A stretch of 64,000 nt of DNA from Methylobacterium sp. C25 (GCF_021352225.1 NZ_JAAUVI010000004.1:124001-188000); one strand, 5' to 3'. Counted from the stretch's first letter, positions 47,809 through 57,363 are shown. Numbers and translations are program-made. Notes: generated by a model not told the origin, from the sequence alone.

Positions 47809-48081
47809 TCAGTAAGGATAGCCCTCGTAGCGGCGGCCTCGCTCGCCATAGGGCACGTCGCGCGGGCCGTAGGCGCGACGGTAGTAGTTGTAGCGCGACG
47901 GGGCGTAGTTGCCGTTGTTCACGCCGGCCGAGCGGTCATTCCCACTCTCGGTGGCGTAGGGCGAGAGGCCGCTGCCGCTGCTGCTGTTGCCGCCACCCAT
48001 GGCGAAGGCCGATCCGGCCGCGAGAAGGACGCTTGCCGCGACAGTCGCTGCAAGCACGGATTTGGACGCGATCATCGTCAT
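47809..48081 (-). CDS. Small secreted Gly/Ser/Tyr-rich protein
   Basis: A 90-residue protein. Residues 1-27 form a signal peptide (ending AGSAFA). The mature part is low complexity, rich in Gly, Ser, Asn, Tyr and Arg, with SRYNYYRRAYG in the middle and ending RRYEGYPY. No family is recognised. An alternative start ATG two codons downstream is possible. It is separated from the alpha/beta hydrolase by about 110 bases. Confidence 0.65.
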   Translation of the reverse strand: MTMIASKSVLAATVAASVLLAAGSAFAMGGGNSSSGSGLSPYATESGNDRSAGVNNGNYAPSRYNYYRRAYGPRDVPYGERGRRYEGYPY

Positions 48082-48193
48082 CGTGGTCTCCCTGTATGCA
48101 CGCTAACTCGCGAGGTCGGCAGAGGATGCATGGCAAAGCTTCACCGAAGCGTTTTCGCCGTCGCCTCTCCTGCGTCCGTCATCCGACGCAGCC

Positions 48194-49108
48194 TCATGCC
48201 GCCTCCTCGGGTAGCGCGGCGGCGGTCCTGACCTCTCGGCGCAGGAAGTGGGCGGCCATCTCGATGGAGCGGCGCGCCTCCGGCACGTAGTTGTCGGCGA
48301 GTTGCCAAGCATGCGGCACCACCGGCCAAAGCGCGAGTTCCACCCGCACGCCGGCCGCGCGCGCGCGCTCCGCCAGCGCGACCGCGTCGTCGCGCAGGAC
48401 CTCACGCTCGGCCGCATGGATCACCAGGGGCGGAAAGCCGGAGAAATCGGCCTCGATCGGCGAGGCGCGAGGATCACGGGGGTCGGCCCCGGCGAGGTAG
48501 GCCGTGATCAGACTCGCCAGGATGCCAGGGGTGAACATCGCATCGCGGTGCCGGTTGGACCGGAACGAGGCGCCACGCGCGAGAAGGTCGCTGGCCGGCG
48601 AGAACAAGGCGGCAGCGGCAGGCACAGGCAAGCCACGGCGGCGCGCCTCGACGATCAGCGCAAGCGCCAGGTTCCCACCCGCGGAATCGCCGACCACAGC
48701 CGCCGGTCCCTCCTGCGAGAAAGCGGTCCAGGCCGCCACGACGTCTTCGAGAGCTGCCGGAAACGGGTGCTCCGGAGCGAGGCGATAATCCGGCACGAAC
48801 ACTCGGAAATCCGCTCGCGCGAAGGCCGCCGTGATCGTGCGGTGGGTAAACGGCGAGCCGCCGACGAAGCCCCCGCCATGCAGGTAGAGCAGGTGAGGGC
48901 GCGCTACGTCGGTCTTCTTGCGTGGCCTCACCCATTCGCCCGGCACACCGCCGAGTTCGCCTGGGTCGAACACCGCGCTCGGCGAAGGGTGGAGCGTGTT
49001 CTGGTGGAAGACCGCGCGGATGCGGGCAATGTCGGGGGAATGGCCGAGCCGCGCCTTCACACGGATCCGGGCCGCCAGATCGAAGAGATATGCGCGAAGG
49101 CTCGCCAT
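48194..49108 (-). CDS. Alpha/beta hydrolase (hormone-sensitive lipase group)
   Basis: A 304-residue hydrolase. The oxyanion-hole motif is HGGGFVGG and the nucleophile elbow is GDSAGG. A likely catalytic His lies in the PHAWQL stretch near the C-terminus. It is an esterase or lipase of family IV. Start ATG 49108 is chosen as the beginning of the conserved protein. It is downstream of and on the same strand as selO. Confidence 0.9.
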   Translation of the reverse strand: MASLRAYLFDLAARIRVKARLGHSPDIARIRAVFHQNTLHPSPSAVFDPGELGGVPGEWVRPRKKTDVARPHLLYLHGGGFVGGSPFTHRTITAAFARADFRVFVPDYRLAPEHPFPAALEDVVAAWTAFSQEGPAAVVGDSAGGNLALALIVEARRRGLPVPAAAALFSPASDLLARGASFRSNRHRDAMFTPGILASLITAYLAGADPRDPRASPIEADFSGFPPLVIHAAEREVLRDDAVALAERARAAGVRVELALWPVVPHAWQLADNYVPEARRSIEMAAHFLRREVRTAAALPEEAA

Positions 49109-49211
49109 GGTCCGTCCGCTCCGGCGGCGAGGCCCGCGCGCCGGCTCGTTTCGTCCTATGACATGCCTTCCGGGATCCGAGCCACCTCGGGCTCGCCCGT
49201 CCTGGCCATCC

Positions 49212-50579
49212 CTAGGCCGACAGGGGCCGCGTCCCGTAGGCGTCGGCCATGGTGTCGATCGCGGCGAGCTTCGCCGTGAAGGCCGACCAGTCGTCACGTT
49301 CCGCGATGGGCTGCCAGATCCCCTCGACCTCGTCGATCAGCATGGTGCAGGGTTTTCCCGCGAAATAGGGATGGTCGAGCCGGGCGTCGGCTGACGGCTC
49401 CAGATCCTGCAGAGCGGCGTGGACCGGCTTGAAATCGTCTCCTGCGTAGAAGGAGGCGGCCGGGCTCGCCGCCGCCCGCGCCTCGCTGGCGAGTCCGCCT
49501 CGCCAGTCGAACAAGGCCTGCTCGAAGGGCATCTGGCTCTTGGCCATGAAGCTCCAGAAGGCCGAGATCAGCCGGTGCAACGCCTGCTCGTCGCTCGGGC
49601 GAGCCAGTCCGAGCCGGAAGAGGATCGCGTCGGCGAAGGCGTCCTGAAGCGCCGGTCCGAAGCCCTTGAGGCTCGCTTCGAGCCGCGTCTGCTCCGTGAG
49701 CGGGATCAGGCATTCGGCGAGCCGGCTGAGGTTCCAGAACAGCGCCTCGGGCTGCCGGCCGAAGCTGTAGAGCCCGTACTCGTCGAAATAGGCCGCGGTG
49801 AAACCCGCATCATGCGTCGGCGCGAAGCGCCACGGGCCGTAATCGAAGCTCTCGCCGGTGACGTTGATGTTGTCGGTGTTCAGCACGCCGTGCACGAATC
49901 CCGCCGCCATCCATTGCGCGCCCATCCTCGCCACCCGCGCGATCAGAGCGTCGAAGAAGGCGATCGTCCGGTCGGCCAGCGTCTCCTCGCGGATCTCTGG
50001 GTAGTAAGTGGCGACCACATGGTCGACGAGCCGCTCGATGTTCCGGGTCTCGCCCAGCGCCAGGAAGCGCTGGAAGGTGCCGATGCGGATGTGGGAATGG
50101 CTCAGGCGCACCAGCACCGAGGAACGGGTCGGCGAGGGCTCGTCACCCCGCTCCAGCGCCTCGCCGGTCTCGATCAGGCTGAACGACTTCGAGGTATAGA
50201 CACCGAGCGCCTCTAGCATCGTGGTCGCCAGCACCTCGCGCATGCCACCCTTCAGCGTCAGCCGCCCGTCGCCGGCGCGTGACCACGGCGTCTGGCCGCT
50301 GCCCTTGGTGCCGAGGTCGAGGAGCCGCCCGTCACGCAGATCGTGCAGCTGGGCGAACAGGAAGCCGCGGCCATCGCCGAGATCGGGGTTGTAGGAGCGG
50401 AACTGATGGCCGTGGTAGCGGAGCGCCAGCGGGGTCTCGAAGCTGCCGGGCAGCGGCTCGAACCGCCCGAAATGCGCGATCCACTCCGCCTCCGACAGTC
50501 CGTCGAGGCCGACGCGTTGCGCCCAGGGCTGGTTGCGGTAGCGCAGGATGGTTTGCGGAAACCGCGCGGCGGCGACCAC
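49212..50579 (-). CDS. selO: SelO-type protein AMPylase (UPF0061/YdiU)
   Basis: A pseudokinase that transfers AMP to Ser, Thr or Tyr residues of target proteins. The conserved LGTKGSGQTPWSR, GDGRLTLKGG and HGVLNTDN catalytic segments are present. Conserved N-terminal residues (for example HADLGSDFF) continue in the same frame upstream of GTG 50579, but there is no usable ATG, GTG or TTG before a stop at 50694-50696. An ATG at 50652 is in the other frame, and a single-base change would join it as MSPKPLPSPN. The GTG start gives 455 residues and lacks about 24 N-terminal ones. Confidence 0.83.
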   Translation of the reverse strand: MVAAARFPQTILRYRNQPWAQRVGLDGLSEAEWIAHFGRFEPLPGSFETPLALRYHGHQFRSYNPDLGDGRGFLFAQLHDLRDGRLLDLGTKGSGQTPWSRAGDGRLTLKGGMREVLATTMLEALGVYTSKSFSLIETGEALERGDEPSPTRSSVLVRLSHSHIRIGTFQRFLALGETRNIERLVDHVVATYYPEIREETLADRTIAFFDALIARVARMGAQWMAAGFVHGVLNTDNINVTGESFDYGPWRFAPTHDAGFTAAYFDEYGLYSFGRQPEALFWNLSRLAECLIPLTEQTRLEASLKGFGPALQDAFADAILFRLGLARPSDEQALHRLISAFWSFMAKSQMPFEQALFDWRGGLASEARAAASPAASFYAGDDFKPVHAALQDLEPSADARLDHPYFAGKPCTMLIDEVEGIWQPIAERDDWSAFTAKLAAIDTMADAYGTRPLSA

Positions 50580-50781
50580 GTCGAAGAAGTCTGAGCCGAG
50601 ATCGGCGTGGCGGCGCGAGGGGTTCGGGGAGGGCAGGGGCTTCGGACTCCATAGAGGATTTCGACCACGAGGTCGGCCGGTTCGGCCGGGCGGTCAACCC
50701 GCGAAGCCGTCTGCAGTTTTCGCAGGCGACAAACGGCACGGTTCGCATAAAGACGAAGGCTAGCACATACGGGGGCGCAGA

Positions 50782-51786
50782 GTGCCCGTCGATCAGCGTT
50801 TCGAGGCGACCCTTGCGGCGCCGTTCTCGGTCTCCGGGCGCGGCCTCCACACCAACCGGTTCGCCCGCGTCACCGTCGCGCCCGCGCCGCCGGGCCATGG
50901 CATCCGTTTCGATGTCGCCGGAGCCGGTGCGGTCGGCCTGTCGTACGAGACCCGTGCGCCGAGCCGGCTGAACACCGCGCTGAGGCTGCCCGACGGCACG
51001 ACCTTGCGCACCATCGAGCACCTCGCGGCCAGCCTGTCGGCCTTCGGTGTCGACAACGCGCTGGTGATGGTCGAGGGCCGCGAGATGCCGATCTTCGACG
51101 GCAGCGCGCGCGACTGGTGCGCGGCCATCGTCCAGGCTGGTCTCACCACCCAGGCCGCACCGCGACGCCTCCTCCGCATCACCCGGCCGATCCAGGTGGC
51201 GATGGGCCAGCGTTTCGTGAGGGCCGAGCCGGCAGCGTCGCTCGAACTCGACGTCACCTGCGAGTCCTACTACGCGGGCGGCGTGCAGGCGTGGCGCGGC
51301 CATCCGTCTGCGAAGACCTTCGCCGAGGAGTTGGCGGCCAGCCGCTCCTCGGGCCAGGTCAGCCGGCTCTGGGATTTCGGCCCGGTAGCGACCCGGGTCC
51401 TGGCGCCGCTGCTGCGTCCGATCGGACGGCGGGCAGTTGCCGAGCCAGCCGGCGGACCGGTAGCGAACGCGCCATGGCCGGATCTGCCGACTGCGCTCAC
51501 CGATGGGATTCGAGCCGGCATGGCGCATCCGCGCGGCGAGCCGGTTCTGCGCGGCGTCCGGCTCGGGCGAGCCGCGATTCAGGTCGGCCCCTGGGTGCTC
51601 GGCGGCGCGCGCTTCCCCGACGAGCGTGTGCGCCACAACGCCCTCGACCTGCTCGGCGACCTGATGCTCGCAGGGCGGCCCCTCGTCGGCCGGATCGTCG
51701 CGCACCGGCCGACGCACAAGCTCACTTACGCGTTCGTCGCCACGCTGATGCAAAGCCCCGACGCCTACGAGGTCGTCGAGGCCTAG
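50782..51786 (+). CDS. LpxC-like UDP-3-O-acyl-GlcNAc deacetylase, divergent
   Basis: A 334-residue protein related to LpxC, which removes the N-acetyl group from UDP-3-O-acyl-GlcNAc in lipid A synthesis. Zinc ligands appear conserved: H80 (TIEHL), H285 and D289 (VRHNALD), and the His of HRPTHK could be the catalytic base. The middle of the protein, where canonical LpxC has an FARTF-like loop, instead reads LWDFGPVATRV and is divergent. It may be a paralogue rather than the main LpxC. Start GTG 50782. Confidence 0.8.
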   Translation: MPVDQRFEATLAAPFSVSGRGLHTNRFARVTVAPAPPGHGIRFDVAGAGAVGLSYETRAPSRLNTALRLPDGTTLRTIEHLAASLSAFGVDNALVMVEGREMPIFDGSARDWCAAIVQAGLTTQAAPRRLLRITRPIQVAMGQRFVRAEPAASLELDVTCESYYAGGVQAWRGHPSAKTFAEELAASRSSGQVSRLWDFGPVATRVLAPLLRPIGRRAVAEPAGGPVANAPWPDLPTALTDGIRAGMAHPRGEPVLRGVRLGRAAIQVGPWVLGGARFPDERVRHNALDLLGDLMLAGRPLVGRIVAHRPTHKLTYAFVATLMQSPDAYEVVEA

Positions 51787-51789
51787 CGC

Positions 51790-52443
51790 TCACGATTCGG
51801 CCCGGATGAGCTCGGCCTGCCGCGCGTCACGGGCGAAGATCGCCGCAAACCCGTCGCGGCGCGCCGCGGCAATCACTTTTTCAGGATCCTCACCCGGATA
51901 AGCCGCCTCGATCGCCACGACGCCTGCAGCCGAGGCGGCGAGGCGAACCATGGCGCGCGCGTGGATCAACACCGGTGACCAGTCTCCCTCGACCGTGACG
52001 GGCTGCGCGCCGAGTTCTTGCGCAAGCGCCGCATCCCAGCCGATCCCGCGAAGGCGCGGGCTCGCTCCCGCGAAACTCGCGGCGGCGAGGACCCCGGCAG
52101 CGCTGGTAACGAGGGCCACGATGCCGATGCCGCCATCCGGCAGGCCGTGCTCCGCCTCATGCACAGCGAGGTGCGCTCCAAGGCGGGCGATGTCGCGCCC
52201 ATGGCTCGCCGTCAGCAGAATCGCGTCGGGACGAAGCTCCGCCAGTCCATCGAGATCCCTGGCATCGATTTCATCGACACGCAGCAGCAGTGGCACGGAG
52301 CGCCGTCCGGATGCCCCCTGCATCGTTGCGAGCCGCAATGACGGATGTGCGGCACGCGCATCGACGACCCATGCATCGGCGCAGGACGAATTCGGCTCTT
52401 TCGCGCCATCGGCGATCAGATAGGCCCGCACAGCGCACCCCAA
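51790..52443 (-). CDS. CitE/HpcH aldolase-like protein, short and degenerate
   Basis: A 217-residue protein resembling CitE-like CoA-ester lyases but shorter than the usual 290 or so. Segments such as GIVALVTSAAGVLAAASFAG and a downstream HARAMVRLAASAAGVVAIEA match, but the metal-binding acidic residues (usual ETA and EDL) are replaced by TSA and DAAL. It may lack lyase activity. It converges with the LpxC-like gene, with only three bases between stops. Confidence 0.72.
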   Translation of the reverse strand: MGCAVRAYLIADGAKEPNSSCADAWVVDARAAHPSLRLATMQGASGRRSVPLLLRVDEIDARDLDGLAELRPDAILLTASHGRDIARLGAHLAVHEAEHGLPDGGIGIVALVTSAAGVLAAASFAGASPRLRGIGWDAALAQELGAQPVTVEGDWSPVLIHARAMVRLAASAAGVVAIEAAYPGEDPEKVIAAARRDGFAAIFARDARQAELIRAES

Positions 52444-52560
52444 CCCCCTCGCGCGCCGAACCGGGACGCAGCCCGGCCGCAGGTCTTCAAGCTTCCTTTA
52501 CCATAACGGCAGGAAAGTCCGTTACGCGGCACAGCGTTAGGCCGCTCGGCCACATCATCC

Positions 52561-53733
52561 ATGTTCCTGTTCACCAATGCCCCCGTCGGCACCCGCGACA
52601 CCGGCTCGACCGCCGGCAGCGGCCGCACGGTCACGGGCACGGCGAGCTCTCCGAACGGATCGGTGGTCGACGCGATCCGCAGCGGCGCCGAGTCCAGCGG
52701 AGTCGGCTTCGAATACCTGCTCGCCACCGCCAAGCGCGAATCCGGCCTCGACCCCACGGCCAAGGCCGCGACCTCTTCGGCCAGCGGCCTGTTCCAGTTC
52801 ATCGACCAGACCTGGCTCGGCACCATGAAGGCGGCCGGGGCCAAGCTCGGCCTGTCCTCCTATGCCGACGCGATCACGGCGCGGCCCGACGGCACCTTCA
52901 GCGTCGCCGACGCCGCAACCAAGCAGCAGATCCTCGACCTGCGTCGTGATCCGCGCGTCGCCACGGCCATGGCCGGAGCGCTGACCCAGCGCAACCGCGA
53001 CGCGCTCGGTGCGTCGCTCGGCCGCGAACCGACCAGCGGCGACCTCTACGCAGCGCATGTGCTCGGGGCGAAGGGCGCCGCCACGCTGATCAATTCGGCC
53101 CAGGTCAGCCCGGCACGTCCCGCGGCGAGCGACCTGCCGGAAGCCGCGGCCTCCAACCGCAGCCTGTTCTACGACAAGACCGGCCGCGCCCGCGGCTCGG
53201 CCGAGCTCTACGCGATGCTGTCGACCAGCACGGCCGGCGGCCAGAGCGCCGTCGCGGGCACCGCGAACGTGCCGGAGGCCACCACGGCCTATGCGTCCCT
53301 CGACGACGGGCTGCGCAGCCTCTTTCAGACCGACCGGCGCCAAGGCGCGATCTCTCCCGGCGTGGCCAAGCTCTGGCAGAACCGCGGAATCAGCACCGAG
53401 ACCGCGCGCAGCGCGCCGACCTATTTCCCGCGCTCCGATTCCGAGGCGAGCACGACCGTCTCCGAGCCCGAGACCACGGGCTCGATCGGCTCCATCGGCT
53501 CCGCAACCACAAAGACCGCACCGATCCTCGTGCCGCTGCCGCCGCGCCGCCCCTCCGCGCTGGAGCTGCAGCAGCGGACGCCGCCGGCATCCACGAAGGT
53601 CGCGGCCGCCCCGGCCGCCGTCGTCGAGGAGCAGCCGGCAACCGACACGCCCGCCGTCACCCAGACCGCCAAGGCTGGCTCCGGCGGCTTCCTCGATCTC
53701 CTCTCCACCCTCGGACTTCGGAACGGCCAATGA
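52561..53733 (+). CDS. Lytic transglycosylase-like (SLT fold) protein
   Basis: A 390-residue protein. Residues 35-165 contain a goose-type/SLT lysozyme fold with the catalytic Glu at E60 in ATAKRESGLDP, and ASGLFQFIDQTW downstream. The rest is an Ala/Pro/Thr-rich tail, probably disordered. No obvious signal peptide is present, so export may be non-classical or via the flagellar route. It is coupled by ATGA overlap to the DUF2336 gene. Confidence 0.82.
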   Translation: MFLFTNAPVGTRDTGSTAGSGRTVTGTASSPNGSVVDAIRSGAESSGVGFEYLLATAKRESGLDPTAKAATSSASGLFQFIDQTWLGTMKAAGAKLGLSSYADAITARPDGTFSVADAATKQQILDLRRDPRVATAMAGALTQRNRDALGASLGREPTSGDLYAAHVLGAKGAATLINSAQVSPARPAASDLPEAAASNRSLFYDKTGRARGSAELYAMLSTSTAGGQSAVAGTANVPEATTAYASLDDGLRSLFQTDRRQGAISPGVAKLWQNRGISTETARSAPTYFPRSDSEASTTVSEPETTGSIGSIGSATTKTAPILVPLPPRRPSALELQQRTPPASTKVAAAPAAVVEEQPATDTPAVTQTAKAGSGGFLDLLSTLGLRNGQ

Positions 53734-55337
53734 CCCTCCGTCAGTTCCTCCTCTCGACGCAGACCGCCTCCGTGGAACGCCGCGCCGAGGCCGCAGCGGC
53801 CCTCGGCCGAGCGTATTGCCACGGCAACCTCGCCCCCGAGGCGGCCTGGGAGGCCAAGACCGCGCTGCTGGCGCTCCTCGACGACGGGTCGGCCCTGGTG
53901 CGCCGCGCCTTGGCGGAGGCCTGCGCCGCATCGCCATCCGCGCCGCGCCCACTCATCGTGGCGCTGGCCTCCGCCGAGCCCGAGATCGCCTGCCTGGTGC
54001 TCGCCCGATCCCCCGTGCTGATGGATGCCGACCTCGTCGATTGCGCGGCGATCGGCTGCGAGACGGCCCGGTGCGCCATCGCCGGTCGCGCCGACATATC
54101 GATGCCGGTGGCCGCCGCACTCGCCGAGGTGGCGGGCGCCCCGTCGCTCATCGTCCTCGCCCGCAACGGTTACGCCAGGGTCGGCGTCGCCGCGCTGCTG
54201 CGCATGGTCGAGCGGCACGGCGACGATGCCCGCTTGCGCGAGGCGCTGCTCGCAAGGCCCGGCATCGGCATCGAGGTACGCCACGCGCTCTCCGCGCGCG
54301 TCTCCGAGGCCCTATCCTCCTTCGGGCTCGCCAGCGGCTGGCTCAGCCGCGAGCGCGGCGATCGCATCCACCGCGAGGCACGCGATTGCGCCGCCCTGTC
54401 ATTGAGCGACGAGGCCGGCGAGGCCGGGCTGGCACGGCTGGTCTCCCACCTGCGGGCGCAGGGGCAGCTCAATGCCGGATTGATCCTGCGCGCCATCCTG
54501 ACGCTGCGCATGCCTTTCGCCGAGGCGGCCCTCGCCGACCTTTCGGGTTTGAGCCGGGCGCGCGTCGCCGGGCTGATGTTCGAGCCGCGCGGCGCAGGCT
54601 TCGCCGCGCTTCATCGCCGCGCCGGGCTACCCGCCCTGCTGTTGCCAGCGATCCAGGCCGCGCTCTCGGCCTGGCGCGAGGGCGCGACGGGCGCCGCCGA
54701 GATCGAAGGCGCCCGGCTGGCGCGCCGGATGATCGAGCGGGCTCTGACCGCCTGCGAGGAGATGCCTTTCGCCGAAAGCCGCAGCCTGATGCAGTTGCTC
54801 GCCCGGTTCGAGGCAGAGGCCGCCCGGGAAGAGGCCCGCGAGCACGCCCGCGCCCTGGCTGACGAGGCCGCGCGTGACGCGATCCTGCGCATCGAGGCGG
54901 CCGAGCGCCAGAGCGATGGCTTCCTGCCGGAAGCCGTCGCGATCCCCTCCCGGCAGCTCGCGCCCAGCGCGGCGGAGGAGCCGATGGTGTCGGATCGGAT
55001 CTCCCGCGTCCTCGACGAACTGCCCGACGCGATCATCACCAGCTATCGGGCCGAGCAGGAGCGCCGCCAGGCCGAGGCGACGAGTGCCGTCCTCGACGGA
55101 CTTTCCGATTCGCTGATGGCGAGCTTCCTGGCGAGCCGCGAGCCTCCGCCGGAGAACAATCAAGCGCCGGCCGTCATGCTGACGAGCAAGGCCAGTGAGC
55201 AGAACCAGGCCCCCGTGCTGCTATCGGTTCCCTCGCGGGAGCCGGCCGCTCAGGACGGCCCGGCGCTGGTCGAGAGCCTGATCTCCGAGAGCATCATGGC
55301 CAGCTACCGGGCGGACCGCCTCCGGATGGCCGCCTGA
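53730..55337 (+). CDS. DUF2336 family protein
   Basis: A 535-residue protein of helical repeats with HEAT-like character (for example LDDGSALVRRALAEA near the N-terminus). It matches the DUF2336 family, found mainly in alphaproteobacteria, without known function. The start overlaps the stop of the transglycosylase gene, suggesting translation coupling. A coiled-coil-rich segment is found at about 360-400 and repeated short motifs (ITSYRAEQE and IMASYRADR) near the C-terminus. Confidence 0.82.
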   Translation: MTLRQFLLSTQTASVERRAEAAAALGRAYCHGNLAPEAAWEAKTALLALLDDGSALVRRALAEACAASPSAPRPLIVALASAEPEIACLVLARSPVLMDADLVDCAAIGCETARCAIAGRADISMPVAAALAEVAGAPSLIVLARNGYARVGVAALLRMVERHGDDARLREALLARPGIGIEVRHALSARVSEALSSFGLASGWLSRERGDRIHREARDCAALSLSDEAGEAGLARLVSHLRAQGQLNAGLILRAILTLRMPFAEAALADLSGLSRARVAGLMFEPRGAGFAALHRRAGLPALLLPAIQAALSAWREGATGAAEIEGARLARRMIERALTACEEMPFAESRSLMQLLARFEAEAAREEAREHARALADEAARDAILRIEAAERQSDGFLPEAVAIPSRQLAPSAAEEPMVSDRISRVLDELPDAIITSYRAEQERRQAEATSAVLDGLSDSLMASFLASREPPPENNQAPAVMLTSKASEQNQAPVLLSVPSREPAAQDGPALVESLISESIMASYRADRLRMAA

Positions 55338-55372
55338 CAGGTCAGGAGGCGCCAAATGCCTCCCAGGCAGGA

Positions 55373-56143
55373 TCAGCCGAACTGCTCGCGAAGAATCCTC
55401 TCGTCGAGGCTGTGGCCGGGATCGTGCAGCAGCACGAGGTCGGTGGCATGGTCGAGCCAGGTCTCAACAGTGCGGACCCGGCGGAATTCGGTGTGGTCGG
55501 CCACCGCCGCCACCGGCCGGTGCGCGGCCTCCAGCACCTCGATATGGATGCGCGCGTGGTTCGGCAGCAATGCGCCGTTCCAGCGCCGCGGCCGGAATGA
55601 CGAGATCGGCGTGAGTGCGAGAAGCTGCGCGTTCAGCGGCAGGATCGGCCCACCGACCGAGAAGTTGTAGGCGGTGGAGCCGGCCGGCGTCGCCACCAGC
55701 ACGCCGTCCGCGATCAGTTCGGGCAGCCGCACCTTGCCGTCGATCGAGATCCTCAGCTTCGCCGTCTGGTGGGTCTGGCGCAGCATGTAGACTTCGTTGA
55801 TCGCCGGCGCCTCATGCGTGCGCCCCTCCGTGTCGGTGACGACCATCGAGAGCGGATGGATCACGCTGCGCTGTGCGTTCTCCAGTCGTTCGATCAGGCC
55901 GTCCTCGCGGAACTCGTTCATGAGGAAGCCGACGGTGCCTCGGTTCATGCCGTAGATCGGCTTGGAACCGTCCATGAACCGGTGGAGCACTTGGAGCATC
56001 AGGCCGTCGCCGCCGAGCGCCACCACGACGTCCGCTTCCTCCGGCGTGACGTGGTCGTAGCGGCGCATCAGCGCCTCGGCAGCTTCGCGGGCATCGGAGG
56101 TCGGGCTCGCGACGAAGGCGATCCGGTGGAAACGCGCCGCCAT
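55373..56143 (-). CDS. nadK: NAD kinase
   Basis: A 256-residue kinase that phosphorylates NAD to NADP. The GGDG motif lies at 44-47 ([10 protein letters not shown]), the NE motif in AINEVYM, and the TPAGSTAYN loop follows. Start ATG 56143 is chosen as it gives the usual N-terminus; an earlier in-frame ATG at 56200 seems too far upstream. It is divergent from cutA. Confidence 0.95.
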   Translation of the reverse strand: MAARFHRIAFVASPTSDAREAAEALMRRYDHVTPEEADVVVALGGDGLMLQVLHRFMDGSKPIYGMNRGTVGFLMNEFREDGLIERLENAQRSVIHPLSMVVTDTEGRTHEAPAINEVYMLRQTHQTAKLRISIDGKVRLPELIADGVLVATPAGSTAYNFSVGGPILPLNAQLLALTPISSFRPRRWNGALLPNHARIHIEVLEAAHRPVAAVADHTEFRRVRTVETWLDHATDLVLLHDPGHSLDERILREQFG

Positions 56144-56235
56144 CGAAACCGTCGACCCGCCTTCGAACGTTGTTGACGCCGGGATGGCGCGAGGTCTCAC
56201 TCGCGGCCGGACGCATCTTCGATGAGAGGCATAGC

Positions 56236-56562
56236 ATGGAGCGCCCGCTCCTCGTCTACACCACGATGCCGGATACGCAGACGGCCCTCGCCATCGGCGA
56301 GGCGCTCGTGCGTGAGCACCTCGCCGCCTGCGTGAACGTGCTGCCCGGCATGGAGTCGGTCTATGCCTGGAAAGGCGAGATCGAGCGCGGGCAGGAGGTC
56401 GTGGCGATCCTGAAGACCCGCGAGGGCCAGGCGGAGGCGTTGAGTGCCGCGCTGAAGGCCCGCCATCCCTACGAAACGCCCATCATCCTGCATCTGCCGG
56501 TGACGGGCGCCGATCCAGATACCGCCGCCTGGATCCTGGCCGAGACCGCCACCGCGGGCTGA
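56236..56562 (+). CDS. cutA: Divalent-cation tolerance protein CutA
   Basis: A 108-residue trimeric protein with the family segments [19 protein letters not shown] and RHPYETPII. It is linked to copper tolerance but its mechanism remains debated. Start ATG 56236 lies ten bases after GAGAGG. It converges with the DUF805 gene with only two bases between stops. Confidence 0.95.
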   Translation: MERPLLVYTTMPDTQTALAIGEALVREHLAACVNVLPGMESVYAWKGEIERGQEVVAILKTREGQAEALSAALKARHPYETPIILHLPVTGADPDTAAWILAETATAG

Positions 56563-56564
56563 CG

Positions 56565-57188
56565 TCAGCCCACAACGCCGCGTCGGCCAAAAGTGCGGAC
56601 GGGCGGGGCATGCGCGTAGGCAGGCTCTGGGATCGCGTGCGCCGGTGCCGATTCCGGCGGCGGCAATGGCTCTGAGGCGATTTTGAGCGCGCGTTCGTGC
56701 CACGAAGCCTCGCCCTTCCGGTTTCTCTCGTCGGAATTCCCGTCGCCCCTCACGCCCACGCTCGGCCAGAACAGCAGGACCAACGCGAAGACCCCTTTGG
56801 CGGCGAGGCCGGCCGGGTGGCCGTCAATGATTCCGGCGAGCAAGGAATGCTCACCCGTCTGAGGCGCCAGCACCATCGCCTCGTAGGCGGAAAAGGCCGA
56901 CATTGCAGGCAGCACGAGCCTCGGAGGAAAACCGGCATCGCGCAGGCGCTTCGTGGTGAGTGCCGTGCTGGTCCAAAGCATCGGGATCACGCCGATGGCC
57001 ACGAAGAGCCCCGTCCCGACGAGCGTGTCGCCAGAGCCCTTCGCGAGACCGGCGACGAAGCCCAACGTCGCGAGCGCGACGCCGACACCGGCGACCGAGG
57101 CAACGATCATGCTCCAGCCGAAAAAGGCGAGACGACTTAATCGCCCCTTGAACCCGAACAATGCCCAGAACATCGCCGCACCCATCAT
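56565..57188 (-). CDS. DUF805 family membrane protein
   Basis: A 207-residue inner-membrane protein with three to four membrane segments in residues 20-145. The DUF805 signature is visible: FKGRLSRLAFFGW near the start and TTKRLRDAGFPP in the middle. The C-terminal 60 residues are polar and Pro-rich. The role is unknown. A nearby in-frame ATG at 57173 is an alternative start. Confidence 0.85.
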   Translation of the reverse strand: MMGAAMFWALFGFKGRLSRLAFFGWSMIVASVAGVGVALATLGFVAGLAKGSGDTLVGTGLFVAIGVIPMLWTSTALTTKRLRDAGFPPRLVLPAMSAFSAYEAMVLAPQTGEHSLLAGIIDGHPAGLAAKGVFALVLLFWPSVGVRGDGNSDERNRKGEASWHERALKIASEPLPPPESAPAHAIPEPAYAHAPPVRTFGRRGVVG

Positions 57189-57363
57189 CGCGCAAGAGCG
57201 TGATCGCGGGATATGACGGCTTGCTTAATCCGATCGGCGAAACAGGGCCTCAAGTCGGGTTTCGAGCGGTTCGCGGGCATCGTGACTTGGTCGGACGGAC
57301 GTGCTGCAGGCCGCGTCGTTCCACCACCGCGCAGGGTGGCGCAAGACCGGCAACCCCGTCAGG

